From: JABDMH01 sp050298535
GTDB lineage: Bacteria; Bacteroidota; Bacteroidia; Chitinophagales; Saprospiraceae
NCBI GenBank assembly: GCA_050298535.1
Contig: JBNKUI010000118.1
Coordinates: 1 to 64,000 of the forward strand
Length of the DNA stretch: 64,000 nucleotides
Reading direction: 5' to 3'
In this document: positions 46,136-55,136 of the stretch, one piece after another
How positions within the stretch are numbered: position 1 is the stretch's first letter
Layout: every line of letters begins with the position of its first letter
Notes under the pieces: generated by a model
Seen by the model: the letters and a program-made list of their open reading frames with translations, nothing else
What the model was told of the DNA's origin: nothing
Databases searched by the model: none
Program-made: the position numbers and the translations under genes

Positions 46136-47269
46136 ATGCCACAAGACAATAGCTTTAAGACCTACGTCCTGAAAACCTTGCACGGACTGGAAGAAGTATT
46201 GGCTGAAGAAGTCAAATCCTATGGTGGAGACGCAGTAGAGGTAGGAAATCGATCCGTCAGTTGTAAGGGAGACCTGGCTCTATGTTATCGGTTGAACTAT
46301 CGATGCAGAACAGCATTATCTGTGCTGACCCCCCTGAAGGAGGGGAAAGTACCCAACGAGAAGGCACTATATGACTTGGTTTCCAGCATTCAGTGGCATC
46401 AGATTTTTGATGTTAAAAAGACATTTCTGATAAATGTTGTTTGCTACTCAGATCTGTTTAGAAATTCACACTTTCTGGCACTGAAGGCCAAGGATGCGAT
46501 TGTCGATCAATTTCGAGATCGATTTCATAGGCGACCTTCGATTAGTAAGGACCCTCAGATTAAGATCAATATTTTTATAAAGGGTGACGATTGTACCATT
46601 TCGATGGATACTTCGGGAGCTACTCTTTTCAAGCGTGGGTATCGGATACAACATGGAGAGGCTCCCATAAACGAAGTACTGGCAGCTGGATTGTTGAAGA
46701 TGAGTGAATGGAAACCTGGAGAAGCCTTGGTTGACCCCATGTGTGGTTCCGGTACTTTTCTTTTTGAAGCGGCTATGATGCAAAGGAATGCACCACCACA
46801 GGTACTTCGCAATGAATGGTCTTTCCAGCATCTGAATAACTTTGACCAGTCGATATGGAAGAAGATCAAAGACGAAGCACTCTCCGAAATGAACGACCAT
46901 TCAGTTGATAATCTGGCGGGTCATGACATAAATCGCAGAGTCCTAAACTTTGCTAAGTCCAATGCAGCTAACGCGGGGTTTGATGAGATCCAATGGAAAA
47001 AACAGGACTTCTTCAAATGGGAACCTACGGAGGATCATGGAACACTAATCTTCAATCCACCTTATGATGAAAGGCTGCCCCTCGCAGATGCTATCGGGTT
47101 CTATAAACGTATTGGGGATCAGCTAAAGTGGCATTGTAAGGGATGGAAATGCTCTGTTATTTCCTCTCATCTCCAAGCAGTAAAACATATTGGTTTGAAA
47201 CCCAAATCCAAAAAGATTGTCTTCAACGGACCTCTTGAATGCAGGTTTGTCTCATTCGATATGTACTAA
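46136..47269 (+). CDS. THUMP-domain class I RNA methyltransferase (RlmL N-terminal/TrmN type)
   Basis: A 377-aa enzyme with an N-terminal THUMP RNA-binding domain and a Rossmann methyltransferase domain. Motifs: VDPMCGSGTFLFEAAMM (SAM site) and LIFNPPYDERL (NPPY, N2- or N6-type base methylation). It probably methylates guanosine in 23S rRNA. It follows the carboxylase gene by 3 bp, and 11 bp after its stop a CCCAA-rich repeat begins. Confidence 0.88.
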   Translation: MPQDNSFKTYVLKTLHGLEEVLAEEVKSYGGDAVEVGNRSVSCKGDLALCYRLNYRCRTALSVLTPLKEGKVPNEKALYDLVSSIQWHQIFDVKKTFLINVVCYSDLFRNSHFLALKAKDAIVDQFRDRFHRRPSISKDPQIKINIFIKGDDCTISMDTSGATLFKRGYRIQHGEAPINEVLAAGLLKMSEWKPGEALVDPMCGSGTFLFEAAMMQRNAPPQVLRNEWSFQHLNNFDQSIWKKIKDEALSEMNDHSVDNLAGHDINRRVLNFAKSNAANAGFDEIQWKKQDFFKWEPTEDHGTLIFNPPYDERLPLADAIGFYKRIGDQLKWHCKGWKCSVISSHLQAVKHIGLKPKSKKIVFNGPLECRFVSFDMY

Positions 47270-47280
47270 ATGAGTGTCAA

Positions 47281-47403
47281 CCCAATAACCCAACAACCCA
47301 AAACCCAAAACCCAAAACCCAAAACCCAAACCCAACACCCAACAACCCAACAACCCAACAACCCAAAACCCAAACCCAACACCCAACAACCCAAAACCCA
47401 ACA
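47281..47403. repeat. CCCAAAA/CCCAACA low-complexity tract, G-rich on the minus strand
   Basis: About 123 bp made of CCC runs spaced by AAAA, AACA and related A-rich linkers. At 47297-47333 six CCC runs are separated by three or four A's, so the minus strand reads GGGTTTT repeatedly and meets the simple rule for an intramolecular G-quadruplex (four or more G3 runs with loops of up to 4). It starts 11 bp past the methyltransferase stop. ORFs across it on both strands give only repetitive peptides and are not genes. Confidence 0.85.
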
Positions 47404-47820
47404 AATGAAACCTCTGGCAAGACCAAGCATTCCGAAGCAGTCTTCTCATCTCATTGCCAAACCGTACATATGGATACCCGATACTGGACCCCAGATCTAT
47501 TGACAAGAAAAAAGGGACAGCGGGTCCTGCCCCTTTCTACGATGCTTTGAATAAAAAGCGTCATACCCCTTGTATGGTAGCTTTTGATTACAAGGACTTT
47601 GGGCATCATTTCATATTGCTGATCAAAGACATCTATGATCTTCTAAGCATACTATATCTCAGAATAAATCTGGTAATAGAATAAACGACCAAATATGCTA
47701 CGGCGTATTTAGGGAATTGTTAAAACCCATTTGGATTTTAATACCTTCTGAGGAGGCCAAGTTATCCTAGAATCGTTACATTCGTCAGCTTATAAATTAC
47801 TCGCAAAAAATTAGGAAATA
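47404..47820. other. Gene-free region before the ebo locus
   Basis: About 420 bp. Apart from a terminator-like hairpin at 47511 I see no gene. Small ORFs here have no recognisable features. Confidence 0.5.
47511..47536 (+). terminator. Terminator-like hairpin
   Basis: AAAGGGACAG (47511-47520) pairs with CTGCCCCTTT (47527-47536) over ten positions with one A-C mismatch and a 6-nt loop. It is flanked by A's on the left and followed by CTAC rather than a T run, so it is a moderate candidate for ending the transcript of the THUMP methyltransferase. Confidence 0.5.
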
Positions 47821-48138
47821 ATGGAAAGACCGGGATTTATCCACACTGTTTATTTCTGGGTACATGAAGACACATCAGAAGCAGATCGAAAGGCATTTCA
47901 CGAGGGAGTGGAAGAATTAACCAAGTGCAAGACGATCTTAAACTCTTTCATTGGGCCTCCCGCAGGAACTCCTCGTGATGTGGTTGATAACACCTATGAA
48001 TTCGCACTTCAGCTGTTTTTTCGAAGTAAAGAGGATCATGACATTTATCAGAATGATCCTGATCATCATGTTTTTATTGATAAATACAAACATTTGTGGA
48101 AGCGGGTCCAGATTTATGACCATTTGCCGATCAAGTGA
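47821..48138 (+). CDS. Dabb-family (stress-responsive alpha/beta barrel) protein
   Basis: A 105-aa protein of the dimeric alpha+beta barrel fold. IHTVYFWVHEDTSEADRKAFHEGVEELTKCKTI and the central FALQLFFRSKEDHDIYQNDPDHHVFI fit the Dabb pattern. Such proteins can be small enzymes (e.g. olivetolic-acid-cyclase-like) or of unknown role. It lies 130 bp upstream of eboA on the same strand, so a link to the ebo operon is possible, though unproven. Confidence 0.8.
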   Translation: MERPGFIHTVYFWVHEDTSEADRKAFHEGVEELTKCKTILNSFIGPPAGTPRDVVDNTYEFALQLFFRSKEDHDIYQNDPDHHVFIDKYKHLWKRVQIYDHLPIK

Positions 48139-48268
48139 CCATAGGAAGAGACCCCTCTCGATTTGATAGGATCTTAAAAAGAAACTAATAATCTGAAACC
48201 AAATGTCAGACAATTGTTGGGATACTGTGATAGATGCAGTACTTTAACAGTAAACGCACTGATGAAAA

Positions 48269-49120
48269 ATGCAAAGCACACTCTCATTAATCAATCTCAT
48301 TCTTTCTGCGCTGGAAGAGCGAGAAGCCACATGGGTGGATGGGAAAATTGAAAAAATTAAATCCGACCCCACATCCAAAAACTTTTATCTGGCATTTGGA
48401 ATGGTGCCAAGGGTAGTCAAACGATCCATAGTGTCTATGGATGAAGATCAGCTTCGGTCGATGAGACTGAAGGCGGATAATTTTGATCCGACGCATTGGC
48501 GTCATGACGAACTAGCCAGACTGGCAATTATGCTATCCCTGCCTGGATCACGGAGCTATGACATTATTGATCCGATGTTTGCCACAGCAGATATGAGTGA
48601 ATTGGTAGCCCTTTATAAGGGCTTGTATTTTCTCGAAGATCGCGAGCGATATGTGGACCGGGCTATAGATGGAATACGTACCAATATGTCTCCTGTTTTT
48701 GATGCCATTGCTCTTCACAGCAAAATGCCTTATGATTACTTTAATGAATCTGCCTGGAATCAAATGGTATTGAAAGCTATCTTTATGGCGCGTCCTATCT
48801 ATAGAATACATGGTCTGGATGAGCGTCGAAATCAGGCTCTGGCTCAGATTGCTCAGGATTTTGCACATGAGCGCTGGGCGGCAGGACGCAAAGTGACACC
48901 TGAACTGTGGCGGCTTACGGTGCCTTTCGTTGATGAAACCATCTTTGAAGATTTGAAAAAAACTTTCCTGAATGGAGATCCTTTGGAAAAATCTGCAGCA
49001 GGAAGAGCCCTGCAGGAATGTACTTTTGAGGATGCAGTCCCTTGGCTTGAGAAAAGTGCAGGCTTTGAGTCAAAGTCATGGAATGACATTGGACAGCAAT
49101 TTGAAGCACTGACAGAATAA
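48269..49120 (+). CDS. eboA: EboA-like protein
   Basis: A 283-aa, mostly helical cytoplasmic protein, first gene of the ebo cluster. There is no signal peptide or membrane helix. Its identity rests on its size, helical character (RLAIMLSLPGSRSYDIIDPMF, RPIYRIHGLDERRNQALAQIAQDFAHERWAAGR) and, most of all, on being followed by eboB-F in the canonical order. EboA family function is unknown. ATG at 48269 is chosen; no earlier in-frame start is available. Confidence 0.88.
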   Translation: MQSTLSLINLILSALEEREATWVDGKIEKIKSDPTSKNFYLAFGMVPRVVKRSIVSMDEDQLRSMRLKADNFDPTHWRHDELARLAIMLSLPGSRSYDIIDPMFATADMSELVALYKGLYFLEDRERYVDRAIDGIRTNMSPVFDAIALHSKMPYDYFNESAWNQMVLKAIFMARPIYRIHGLDERRNQALAQIAQDFAHERWAAGRKVTPELWRLTVPFVDETIFEDLKKTFLNGDPLEKSAAGRALQECTFEDAVPWLEKSAGFESKSWNDIGQQFEALTE

Positions 49121-49145
49121 TTTGTAGAACAAAATCTGAGAAGTA

Positions 49146-50051
49146 ATGAAGTTTATTGATCCGCACGTACATATGACCTCCAGAACTACGGACGATTACG
49201 AGGCTATGCATAATGCTGGTATCGTGGCGTTGATAGAGCCGGCTTTTTGGCTGGGACAACCACGGACTGAGTCTGGATCTTTCAAAGACTATTTCAGCAG
49301 TTTGGTGGGGTGGGAGCAGTTTAGAGCCTCTCAATTTGGTATACGACACTACTGTACGATAGGACTCAATTCGAAAGAGGCTAATAATGAACCACTGGCA
49401 GAACAGGTCATGGATCTCCTGCCGATGTTTGCATTGAAGGAAAATGTGGTGGCCATTGGTGAGATTGGATATGACGACCAGACTGAAGCTGAAGACAAAT
49501 TCTTCAGACTACAGATAGAGCTGGCAAAAGAACTGAATATGCCAATCATGATCCATACACCACATCGGGATAAGAAGAACGGCACTTTACGAAGCATGGA
49601 TGTCCTCGAAGAACATGAGATGGATCCATCCCTGGTCGTGATTGACCACAATAATGAAGAAACAGTCAAATCAGTCCTCGATCGGGGATTTTGGGCTGCT
49701 TTCACTATTTACCCACACACAAAGATGGGCAGTGCCCGAATGGTCGATATTGTCCGGCAGTATGGTCCAGAAAAGATCATAGTGGATTCTGCAGCTGACT
49801 GGGGAGTCAGTGATCCGCTTGCCGTACCGAAGACGGCGGCTCTGATGGAAAGAGAAGGCATTCCCAAGGAACATATCCACCTGACATGCTATGGGAATGC
49901 ACTGGAAGTATATGGTACTAATGGGATCATGAAAGAATCAGATTGGGCCGATGGCGTTGATATCGATCAGACCCAATTGTTCCAGGGTAATCGGGTACTA
50001 AGGGGACAAGAGCCCAAGGTCACTACTTCCAAAGATATCGTGGAAAACTAG
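49146..50051 (+). CDS. eboB: EboB, TatD-like metal-dependent hydrolase
   Basis: A 301-aa TIM-barrel hydrolase. The metal-binding H7xH9 (FIDPHVHM), the GEIGYDD strand, the His in IHTPHRDK, VVIDHNNEE and the Asp in VDSAADWG follow the TatD/amidohydrolase pattern, so a catalytic role is likely. In the ebo cluster this is EboB. It starts 25 bp after eboA. The substrate is unknown. Confidence 0.9.
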   Translation: MKFIDPHVHMTSRTTDDYEAMHNAGIVALIEPAFWLGQPRTESGSFKDYFSSLVGWEQFRASQFGIRHYCTIGLNSKEANNEPLAEQVMDLLPMFALKENVVAIGEIGYDDQTEAEDKFFRLQIELAKELNMPIMIHTPHRDKKNGTLRSMDVLEEHEMDPSLVVIDHNNEETVKSVLDRGFWAAFTIYPHTKMGSARMVDIVRQYGPEKIIVDSAADWGVSDPLAVPKTAALMEREGIPKEHIHLTCYGNALEVYGTNGIMKESDWADGVDIDQTQLFQGNRVLRGQEPKVTTSKDIVEN

Positions 50052-50086
50052 TCTAAGAGACGGAGAGTCAAAGTAATATCCAGATC

Positions 50087-50977
50087 TTGAAAAATTCCGC
50101 TTCTCCTTATCTGACATTAATGCGGCCGGCTAATATTGTGACGGCCATTGCGGATATTGTGGCTGGGGTAGTGGTGGCCGGAGTATTTCTTGAAGATTTT
50201 TCCCAGTATACCAATAGCATTGTCCTTCTCATCCTCTCGACTATCGGCCTGTACGGTGGTGGTGTAGTGCTGAACGATTACTTCGACGCCGATATCGATG
50301 CACGCGAAAGACCTGAGCGTCCCATTCCCAGTGGTAGGATTTCAAAGCAAGGAGCAGGATTATTTGGACTATCACTGCTGATGATCGGTGTTTTCTCCGC
50401 ACTTTTCGTTTCATCGCTTAGTGGAATAATCGCTCTGGGTGTTGCATTGTCGGCCGTGATTTACGATAGTCAGGCTAAGGATCATCCATTATTCGGGCCT
50501 CTATTTATGGGACTCTGTCGGGCAGGAAACTTACTGCTGGGTATTAGCATCATACCCGGCATGGTAGCGATACACTACATGCTTGCCATCATTCCAATCT
50601 TGTTTATTGCTGCGATCACTTTGACCAGCCAGGGAGAGGTCAAAGGACATAATAAGTGGGCCGTGGGATTATCAATGGGTATCGATTTGGTTTTGGTCAT
50701 TCTCATACTTTTTTGGCAGCAAGAAAGCGGTGGAATCATTATGCAGGTATTGCCGTTCCTATTATTATGGTTACTTTTGAACCTTTCAGCAAAGGGTAAA
50801 GCTTTGATGAATAATCAACCAGAAAATATCATGAAAGCGGTGAAAATAGGAGTCATTTCACTGATCCCTATGGATGCAACTATTGCTGCCATCTTTGGGG
50901 GTTGGATGCATGGTGTTCTGGTCTTGATATTACTGCCCCTTTCATTTTTCATGGCTAAAAGATTTGCGGTCACCTGA
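50087..50977 (+). CDS. eboC: EboC, UbiA-family prenyltransferase
   Basis: A 296-aa integral membrane protein with about nine helices. The first aspartate-rich motif NDYFDADIDARERPERPIPSG (N63 onward) and the second region VIYDSQAKDHPLFGPLFMG carry the diphosphate-binding acids of UbiA transferases. It should attach a prenyl chain to a polar or aromatic acceptor at the membrane. The start is TTG at 50087; the next in-frame ATG (50120) would cut into the conserved LMRPANIV. Only one base separates it from eboD. Confidence 0.92.
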   Translation: MKNSASPYLTLMRPANIVTAIADIVAGVVVAGVFLEDFSQYTNSIVLLILSTIGLYGGGVVLNDYFDADIDARERPERPIPSGRISKQGAGLFGLSLLMIGVFSALFVSSLSGIIALGVALSAVIYDSQAKDHPLFGPLFMGLCRAGNLLLGISIIPGMVAIHYMLAIIPILFIAAITLTSQGEVKGHNKWAVGLSMGIDLVLVILILFWQQESGGIIMQVLPFLLLWLLLNLSAKGKALMNNQPENIMKAVKIGVISLIPMDATIAAIFGGWMHGVLVLILLPLSFFMAKRFAVT

Positions 50978-50978
50978 T

Positions 50979-52151
50979 ATGAGTGCGTTAAGACAGTCAT
51001 TTACAATAGATTACAATTACCCCATATATTTTACTTCTGATCTCTTCAAAGCTGAAAATCAGCTGCTGGTAGATGCAATTCGTAAGGCGACAGATCAGGA
51101 AGTAGCCAAATTGGCTTTCGTGATTGATAAAGGTGTCAGTGATCACCATCCTGCCCTCATCAAAGAGATTGAAACATATTGCCAGACTTATCCCCGTCTT
51201 ACACTTGCTATCGAACCGTTGGTGCTGGAAGGTGGAGAGTCTTGTAAGAACTCACTGGATCCACTCATGGAAGTCCTCAAAATGGTCCATGAGGGAGGGA
51301 TTGATCGACATTCTTATGTGGTGGCGATTGGAGGGGGTGCCATTCTGGATATGGTGGGCTTTGCGGCCACCATTGCCCACCGAAGTGTACGGCATATACG
51401 AATTCCTACCACGGTCTTATCACAAAATGATTCGGGTGTGGGAGTGAAGAACGGCATCAATTTCTTTGGAAAGAAAAACTTCCTGGGCACATTTGCTGTG
51501 CCGGATATGGTCATTAATGATGTACAATTCCTGACCACATTGGAGGTGAGGGATTGGAGAGCGGGTATTTCAGAGGCTATAAAAGTGGCGCTGTTGAAAG
51601 ATCCTGAATTCTACTCATGGTTAGAAGATAATGCTTCATCATTAGCTAAGCGGGATCTTGATGCAATGGCTTATTTGATCCGCCGGTGTGCCGAGCTCCA
51701 TGCAGAGCATATCAGCCAGGGAGGCGACCCTTTTGAAAGTGGATCGTCAAGACCACTCGACTTTGGTCACTGGGCAGCGCACAAGCTAGAGCAAATAACG
51801 AATTATGAGGTCCGACATGGAGAAGCGGTAGCGATAGGAATTGCCATGGACGTGATGTACTCTGCAGAGCTTGGAAATCTCGATATGGCAACAGCCAATC
51901 GTATTATTGAGTGTTTTGAGTCGCTGGGATTTGAGGTTTTTCATCCTTTATTATTGAGCAAAGACGGTACTCGGTTAAACCAAGAACTCCTGGCTGGCCT
52001 GACCGAGTTTAGAGAACATTTAGGAGGTCAACTCACGATTATACTGCTAAATGACATTGGAGACTCCTTCGAGGTCCATGAAATAGACACTTCCAAGGTA
52101 GAAACCGCCGCAATCAAATTAGCACAGAAAAATCAGATTCATGCAGGTTAA
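50979..52151 (+). CDS. eboD: EboD, 3-dehydroquinate synthase-like enzyme
   Basis: A 390-aa protein of the dehydroquinate-synthase/alcohol-dehydrogenase IV fold, from the ATG at 50979. NAD and metal segments: VVAIGGGAILDMVGFAATIAHRS, IPTTVLSQNDSGVGVKNGIN, SEAIKVALLK, LDFGHWAAHKLEQ and VRHGEAVAIG. The metal Glu and two His are kept, but it differs from true AroB (WAAHKLE in place of the usual T-GHALE). So a sugar-phosphate cyclase acting on another substrate is likely. It overlaps eboE by 11 bp. Confidence 0.9.
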   Translation: MSALRQSFTIDYNYPIYFTSDLFKAENQLLVDAIRKATDQEVAKLAFVIDKGVSDHHPALIKEIETYCQTYPRLTLAIEPLVLEGGESCKNSLDPLMEVLKMVHEGGIDRHSYVVAIGGGAILDMVGFAATIAHRSVRHIRIPTTVLSQNDSGVGVKNGINFFGKKNFLGTFAVPDMVINDVQFLTTLEVRDWRAGISEAIKVALLKDPEFYSWLEDNASSLAKRDLDAMAYLIRRCAELHAEHISQGGDPFESGSSRPLDFGHWAAHKLEQITNYEVRHGEAVAIGIAMDVMYSAELGNLDMATANRIIECFESLGFEVFHPLLLSKDGTRLNQELLAGLTEFREHLGGQLTIILLNDIGDSFEVHEIDTSKVETAAIKLAQKNQIHAG

Positions 52152-53352
52152 TTCGAATGCACATCTGACCTACTGCTCTAACATTCATCCGGGAGAATCC
52201 TGGGACGCCACCTTTCAAAATCTAAAGAAGTACACCACCAAAGTAAAAGAGAAACTCAGTGCAGACCGACCATTCGGTATTGGACTTCGACTTTCTGCAC
52301 AGGCGGCCCAAACTCTTCTAGAGGGAGAAAACCTCATAAATTTCAGAGATTGGTTGGGCGATCATCATATGTACGTGTTTACCATGAATGCCTTTCCGTA
52401 CGGAGGATTTCATCAGCAAGTGGTCAAAGACAAGGTGCATGCACCGGATTGGACTACGACCGATCGGCTGAAGTATACTCTCAATACGTTTGACATATTG
52501 AGTGACCTGATTCCTGTTGGATTGGAAGGAGGTATTTCTACCTCTCCATTGTCTTACCGACACTGGCATGATACTCCCGAAAAGTTGGAAGCTGCAAAGC
52601 AAACGGCTCTCGATCATCTCATGACTGTGGTTATGCACCTGCAGCAAATAAAGGAAAATAGGGGTAAGCATTTGCATCTGGATATTGAGCCAGAACCGGA
52701 TGGTATCATTGAAAACTGTGACGAATTCATTGCTTACTTCCAGGATTATCTGCTGAGGCAGGGGGCAAAGAAGTTGGCGGCAAGGACTGGACAATCAATA
52801 GACGAGGCGGAAGAAAGTATAAGGGAACATGTGCAGCTTTGCCACGATGTCTGTCACTTTGCCGTAGGTTTTGAGGATGCAGGAGAGGTTATTACAAAGG
52901 TGCGATCCGCCGGCATCAAGACAGGAAAAATCCAGATTAGTGCAGCATTGAAAGGAAGCTGGAATTCGGCAGAGTCGCGAGACCAGATATGTAATAACTT
53001 GCAATCGTTTGATGAGCCCGTGTACCTTCACCAGGCGATGGTCAAGCCCACAGGCGAGGAGATGGAACGGTACCGCGATCTCGCACCAGCCCTCAAGCGA
53101 ATGGAAGGAGTAGCTGAAGGGGAGGTTCGTACTCATTATCATGTGCCACTTTTTACAGAGCAATATGATCAACTGCAATCCACGCAGTCCGACATTGTAG
53201 ACACGTTAATCCACTGGCTGCAGTCACCCTTTACACAGCACCTAGAGGTGGAAACATATACCTGGGATGTGTTACCCGATGCACTGAAAGTAGATATTGT
53301 GGATTCCATCAGCCGCGAAATGGAATGGGTACTTAAAAAGATATCGAGATGA
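52141..53352 (+). CDS. eboE: EboE, metabolite traffic protein
   Basis: A 403-aa protein of the xylose-isomerase-like TIM-barrel type, named metabolite traffic protein EboE in databases. Features: NAHLTYCSNIHPGESWD at the start, FTMNAFPYGGFH, LHLDIEPEPDGI, LCHDVCHFAVGFED and a late LAPALKRMEG. H and E residues in these segments fit a metal site. Its reaction is unknown. It overlaps eboD by 11 bp and eboF by 4 bp. Confidence 0.9.
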   Translation: MQVNSNAHLTYCSNIHPGESWDATFQNLKKYTTKVKEKLSADRPFGIGLRLSAQAAQTLLEGENLINFRDWLGDHHMYVFTMNAFPYGGFHQQVVKDKVHAPDWTTTDRLKYTLNTFDILSDLIPVGLEGGISTSPLSYRHWHDTPEKLEAAKQTALDHLMTVVMHLQQIKENRGKHLHLDIEPEPDGIIENCDEFIAYFQDYLLRQGAKKLAARTGQSIDEAEESIREHVQLCHDVCHFAVGFEDAGEVITKVRSAGIKTGKIQISAALKGSWNSAESRDQICNNLQSFDEPVYLHQAMVKPTGEEMERYRDLAPALKRMEGVAEGEVRTHYHVPLFTEQYDQLQSTQSDIVDTLIHWLQSPFTQHLEVETYTWDVLPDALKVDIVDSISREMEWVLKKISR

Positions 53353-54716
53353 AACCGCTAGTCGTGATCGATGTTGTGGGGCTGTCATCCAGATTGCTGG
53401 GATCTAATACTCCTTTCCTCAGTGAATGGATTAAGAAGAAGGAGCTACACATTATTGAGCCTGTCTTACCCGCTGTCACTTGTGCGGCTCAGAGCACATA
53501 CCTGACCGGAAAATGGCCCTCTGATCATGGTATTGTTGCTAATGGTTGGTACTTCAAGGATGAATGCGAGGTGAAACTCTGGCGGCAATCCAACAAATTG
53601 GTGCAGGGGGAGAAAATCTGGGACATAGCCCGGAGGATTGATCCATCGTTTACCTGTGCTAATATGTTTTGGTGGTACAATATGTACTCGACTGCTGACT
53701 TCAGTGTGACTCCGCGACCACAGTATTTGGCAGATGGACGCAAAATGCCAGATTGCTACAGCCATCCTGCGGATTTGAGAGATCAGCTACAAAAAGAACT
53801 CGGGATTTTTCCATTGTTTGATTTTTGGGGGCCAAAGACTTCCATTAAAAGTAGTGACTGGATTGCTGAAGCTTCCATGCGAGTCCATGACTGGAATAAC
53901 CCCACATTAATGTTGATCTATCTGCCCCATCTGGATTATGTATTGCAAAAGCAGGGACAGGATGGGCCCTCTGTACCCAAGGACTTACGGGAGATCGATG
54001 CAGTGTGTAAGAAGTTGATCATGCATTTTGAGCGTAAGGATGTGAATATCAATCTCATTTCAGAGTATGGCATTACAGATGTAGATCAGCCCATCCACAT
54101 CAACCGAATACTTCGGGAGATGCACTTGATCCAGGTACGAGAAGAGCGGGGACTGGAGCTGTTGGATGCAGGAGCTAGTCGTGCCTTCGCCATGGCCGAT
54201 CATCAGATCGCACATGTGTATGTTAACGATCCCACTTGTATCGAAGCTGTAAAGAGACGACTGGAGGAGACGCCCGGTATAGAACTTGTACTGGATGAAG
54301 CAGGGAAGAAGCAATACCATTTGGATCATGCACGATCAGGAGATCTGGTGGTCATGGCGGATAAGAGAAGCTGGTTTACCTACTATTATTGGCTTGATGA
54401 TCGTCGAGCACCTGACTTTGCCCGTATGGTAGATATACATAAGAAGCCGGGTTTTGATCCGGTAGAGATGTTTTTGGATCCGGAGAAGAAATTGATCATT
54501 CCGAGAATTGCCTTAAAGTTGCTGAAAAAGAAATTGGGGTTTCGTTTGGTCATGGATGTCATTCCACTGAATGCGGGACTCATCAAGGGATCTCATGGTC
54601 GTATCGGTATGGAAGATCCGGATAAACCAATCCTGATAAATAAACAAAAGCACACCGGCAACATGGAAGCTACCGACGTGCAGGACACATTGTTAGAGGC
54701 GATCTTTGGGATGTAA
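53349..54716 (+). CDS. eboF: EboF, nucleotide pyrophosphatase/phosphodiesterase-type (alkaline phosphatase superfamily) protein
   Basis: A 455-aa protein of the alkaline-phosphatase superfamily, NPP type. T44 in PAVTCAAQSTYLTG lines up with the nucleophile of NPPs; D8 (VVIDVVGL) and LIYLPHLDYVLQKQG provide metal ligands. No signal peptide is visible, so it probably acts in the cytoplasm. The ATGA overlap with eboE ties it to the operon. It is the last ebo gene, with an unrelated small minus-strand ORF downstream. Confidence 0.88.
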   Translation: MKPLVVIDVVGLSSRLLGSNTPFLSEWIKKKELHIIEPVLPAVTCAAQSTYLTGKWPSDHGIVANGWYFKDECEVKLWRQSNKLVQGEKIWDIARRIDPSFTCANMFWWYNMYSTADFSVTPRPQYLADGRKMPDCYSHPADLRDQLQKELGIFPLFDFWGPKTSIKSSDWIAEASMRVHDWNNPTLMLIYLPHLDYVLQKQGQDGPSVPKDLREIDAVCKKLIMHFERKDVNINLISEYGITDVDQPIHINRILREMHLIQVREERGLELLDAGASRAFAMADHQIAHVYVNDPTCIEAVKRRLEETPGIELVLDEAGKKQYHLDHARSGDLVVMADKRSWFTYYYWLDDRRAPDFARMVDIHKKPGFDPVEMFLDPEKKLIIPRIALKLLKKKLGFRLVMDVIPLNAGLIKGSHGRIGMEDPDKPILINKQKHTGNMEATDVQDTLLEAIFGM

Positions 54717-54806
54717 AGGGGATTCAAATTCATAGCTCGAGGTCACAACCATCCCAGTGATACAAAGCAATTGTCTCACATGGGTCGGGTTGAGATTTTT
54801 TCGAAA

Positions 54807-55136
54807 TTAATTCTTACTGACTATCCTACTGATGGTCAGATTGTCTTCTTCATTGAGACGCGCAGGCATTTTCTTGGCATAACACACTGCCAAATACTCT
54901 TGTAGAACAGTCTCCTTGTTCTTAAAGGACCAAACTTCTTCGTAGTAACGGTGGCCAGTATTGCAGAGCCAATGACGGTAATCGTCAAAATCCTTGATAT
55001 CCTGCTTGGGAAGCAAAATGGGCATAACGGGTAGTTTTTGATTCGGTAATACCACGTCAAGACAACAAAAAAGAGCTTGCCGCAGCTGGTTTTCACCTTC
55101 AAGATAGGTATAAACCCATGTAATTACAAGTATCAA
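54807..55136 (-). CDS. Hypothetical protein
   Basis: A 109-aa ORF, convergent with eboF. I do not recognise it. The second half is charged and helical (DDYRHWLCNTGHRYYEEVW, YLAVCYAKKMPARLNEED). Amino-acid composition is not that of a random shadow ORF, and nothing overlaps it. A palindromic ATGTTACATT is 44 bp before its start. It may be real or a remnant. Confidence 0.4.
   Translation of the reverse strand: MILVITWVYTYLEGENQLRQALFCCLDVVLPNQKLPVMPILLPKQDIKDFDDYRHWLCNTGHRYYEEVWSFKNKETVLQEYLAVCYAKKMPARLNEEDNLTISRIVSKN

Noticed and set aside
47281..47403. True telomere or chromosome end
   Set aside because: The tract is internal, short, and flanked by ordinary genes; similar tracts recur elsewhere in the window.
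47239..47550. Plus-strand ORFs through the CCCAAAA tract
   Set aside because: The peptide is a run of NPKTQ-type repeats and has no start signal or family similarity.
50979..52151. Housekeeping aroB for the shikimate pathway
   Set aside because: Position within the ebo operon and the altered metal-site segment favour EboD; no other aromatic genes are near.
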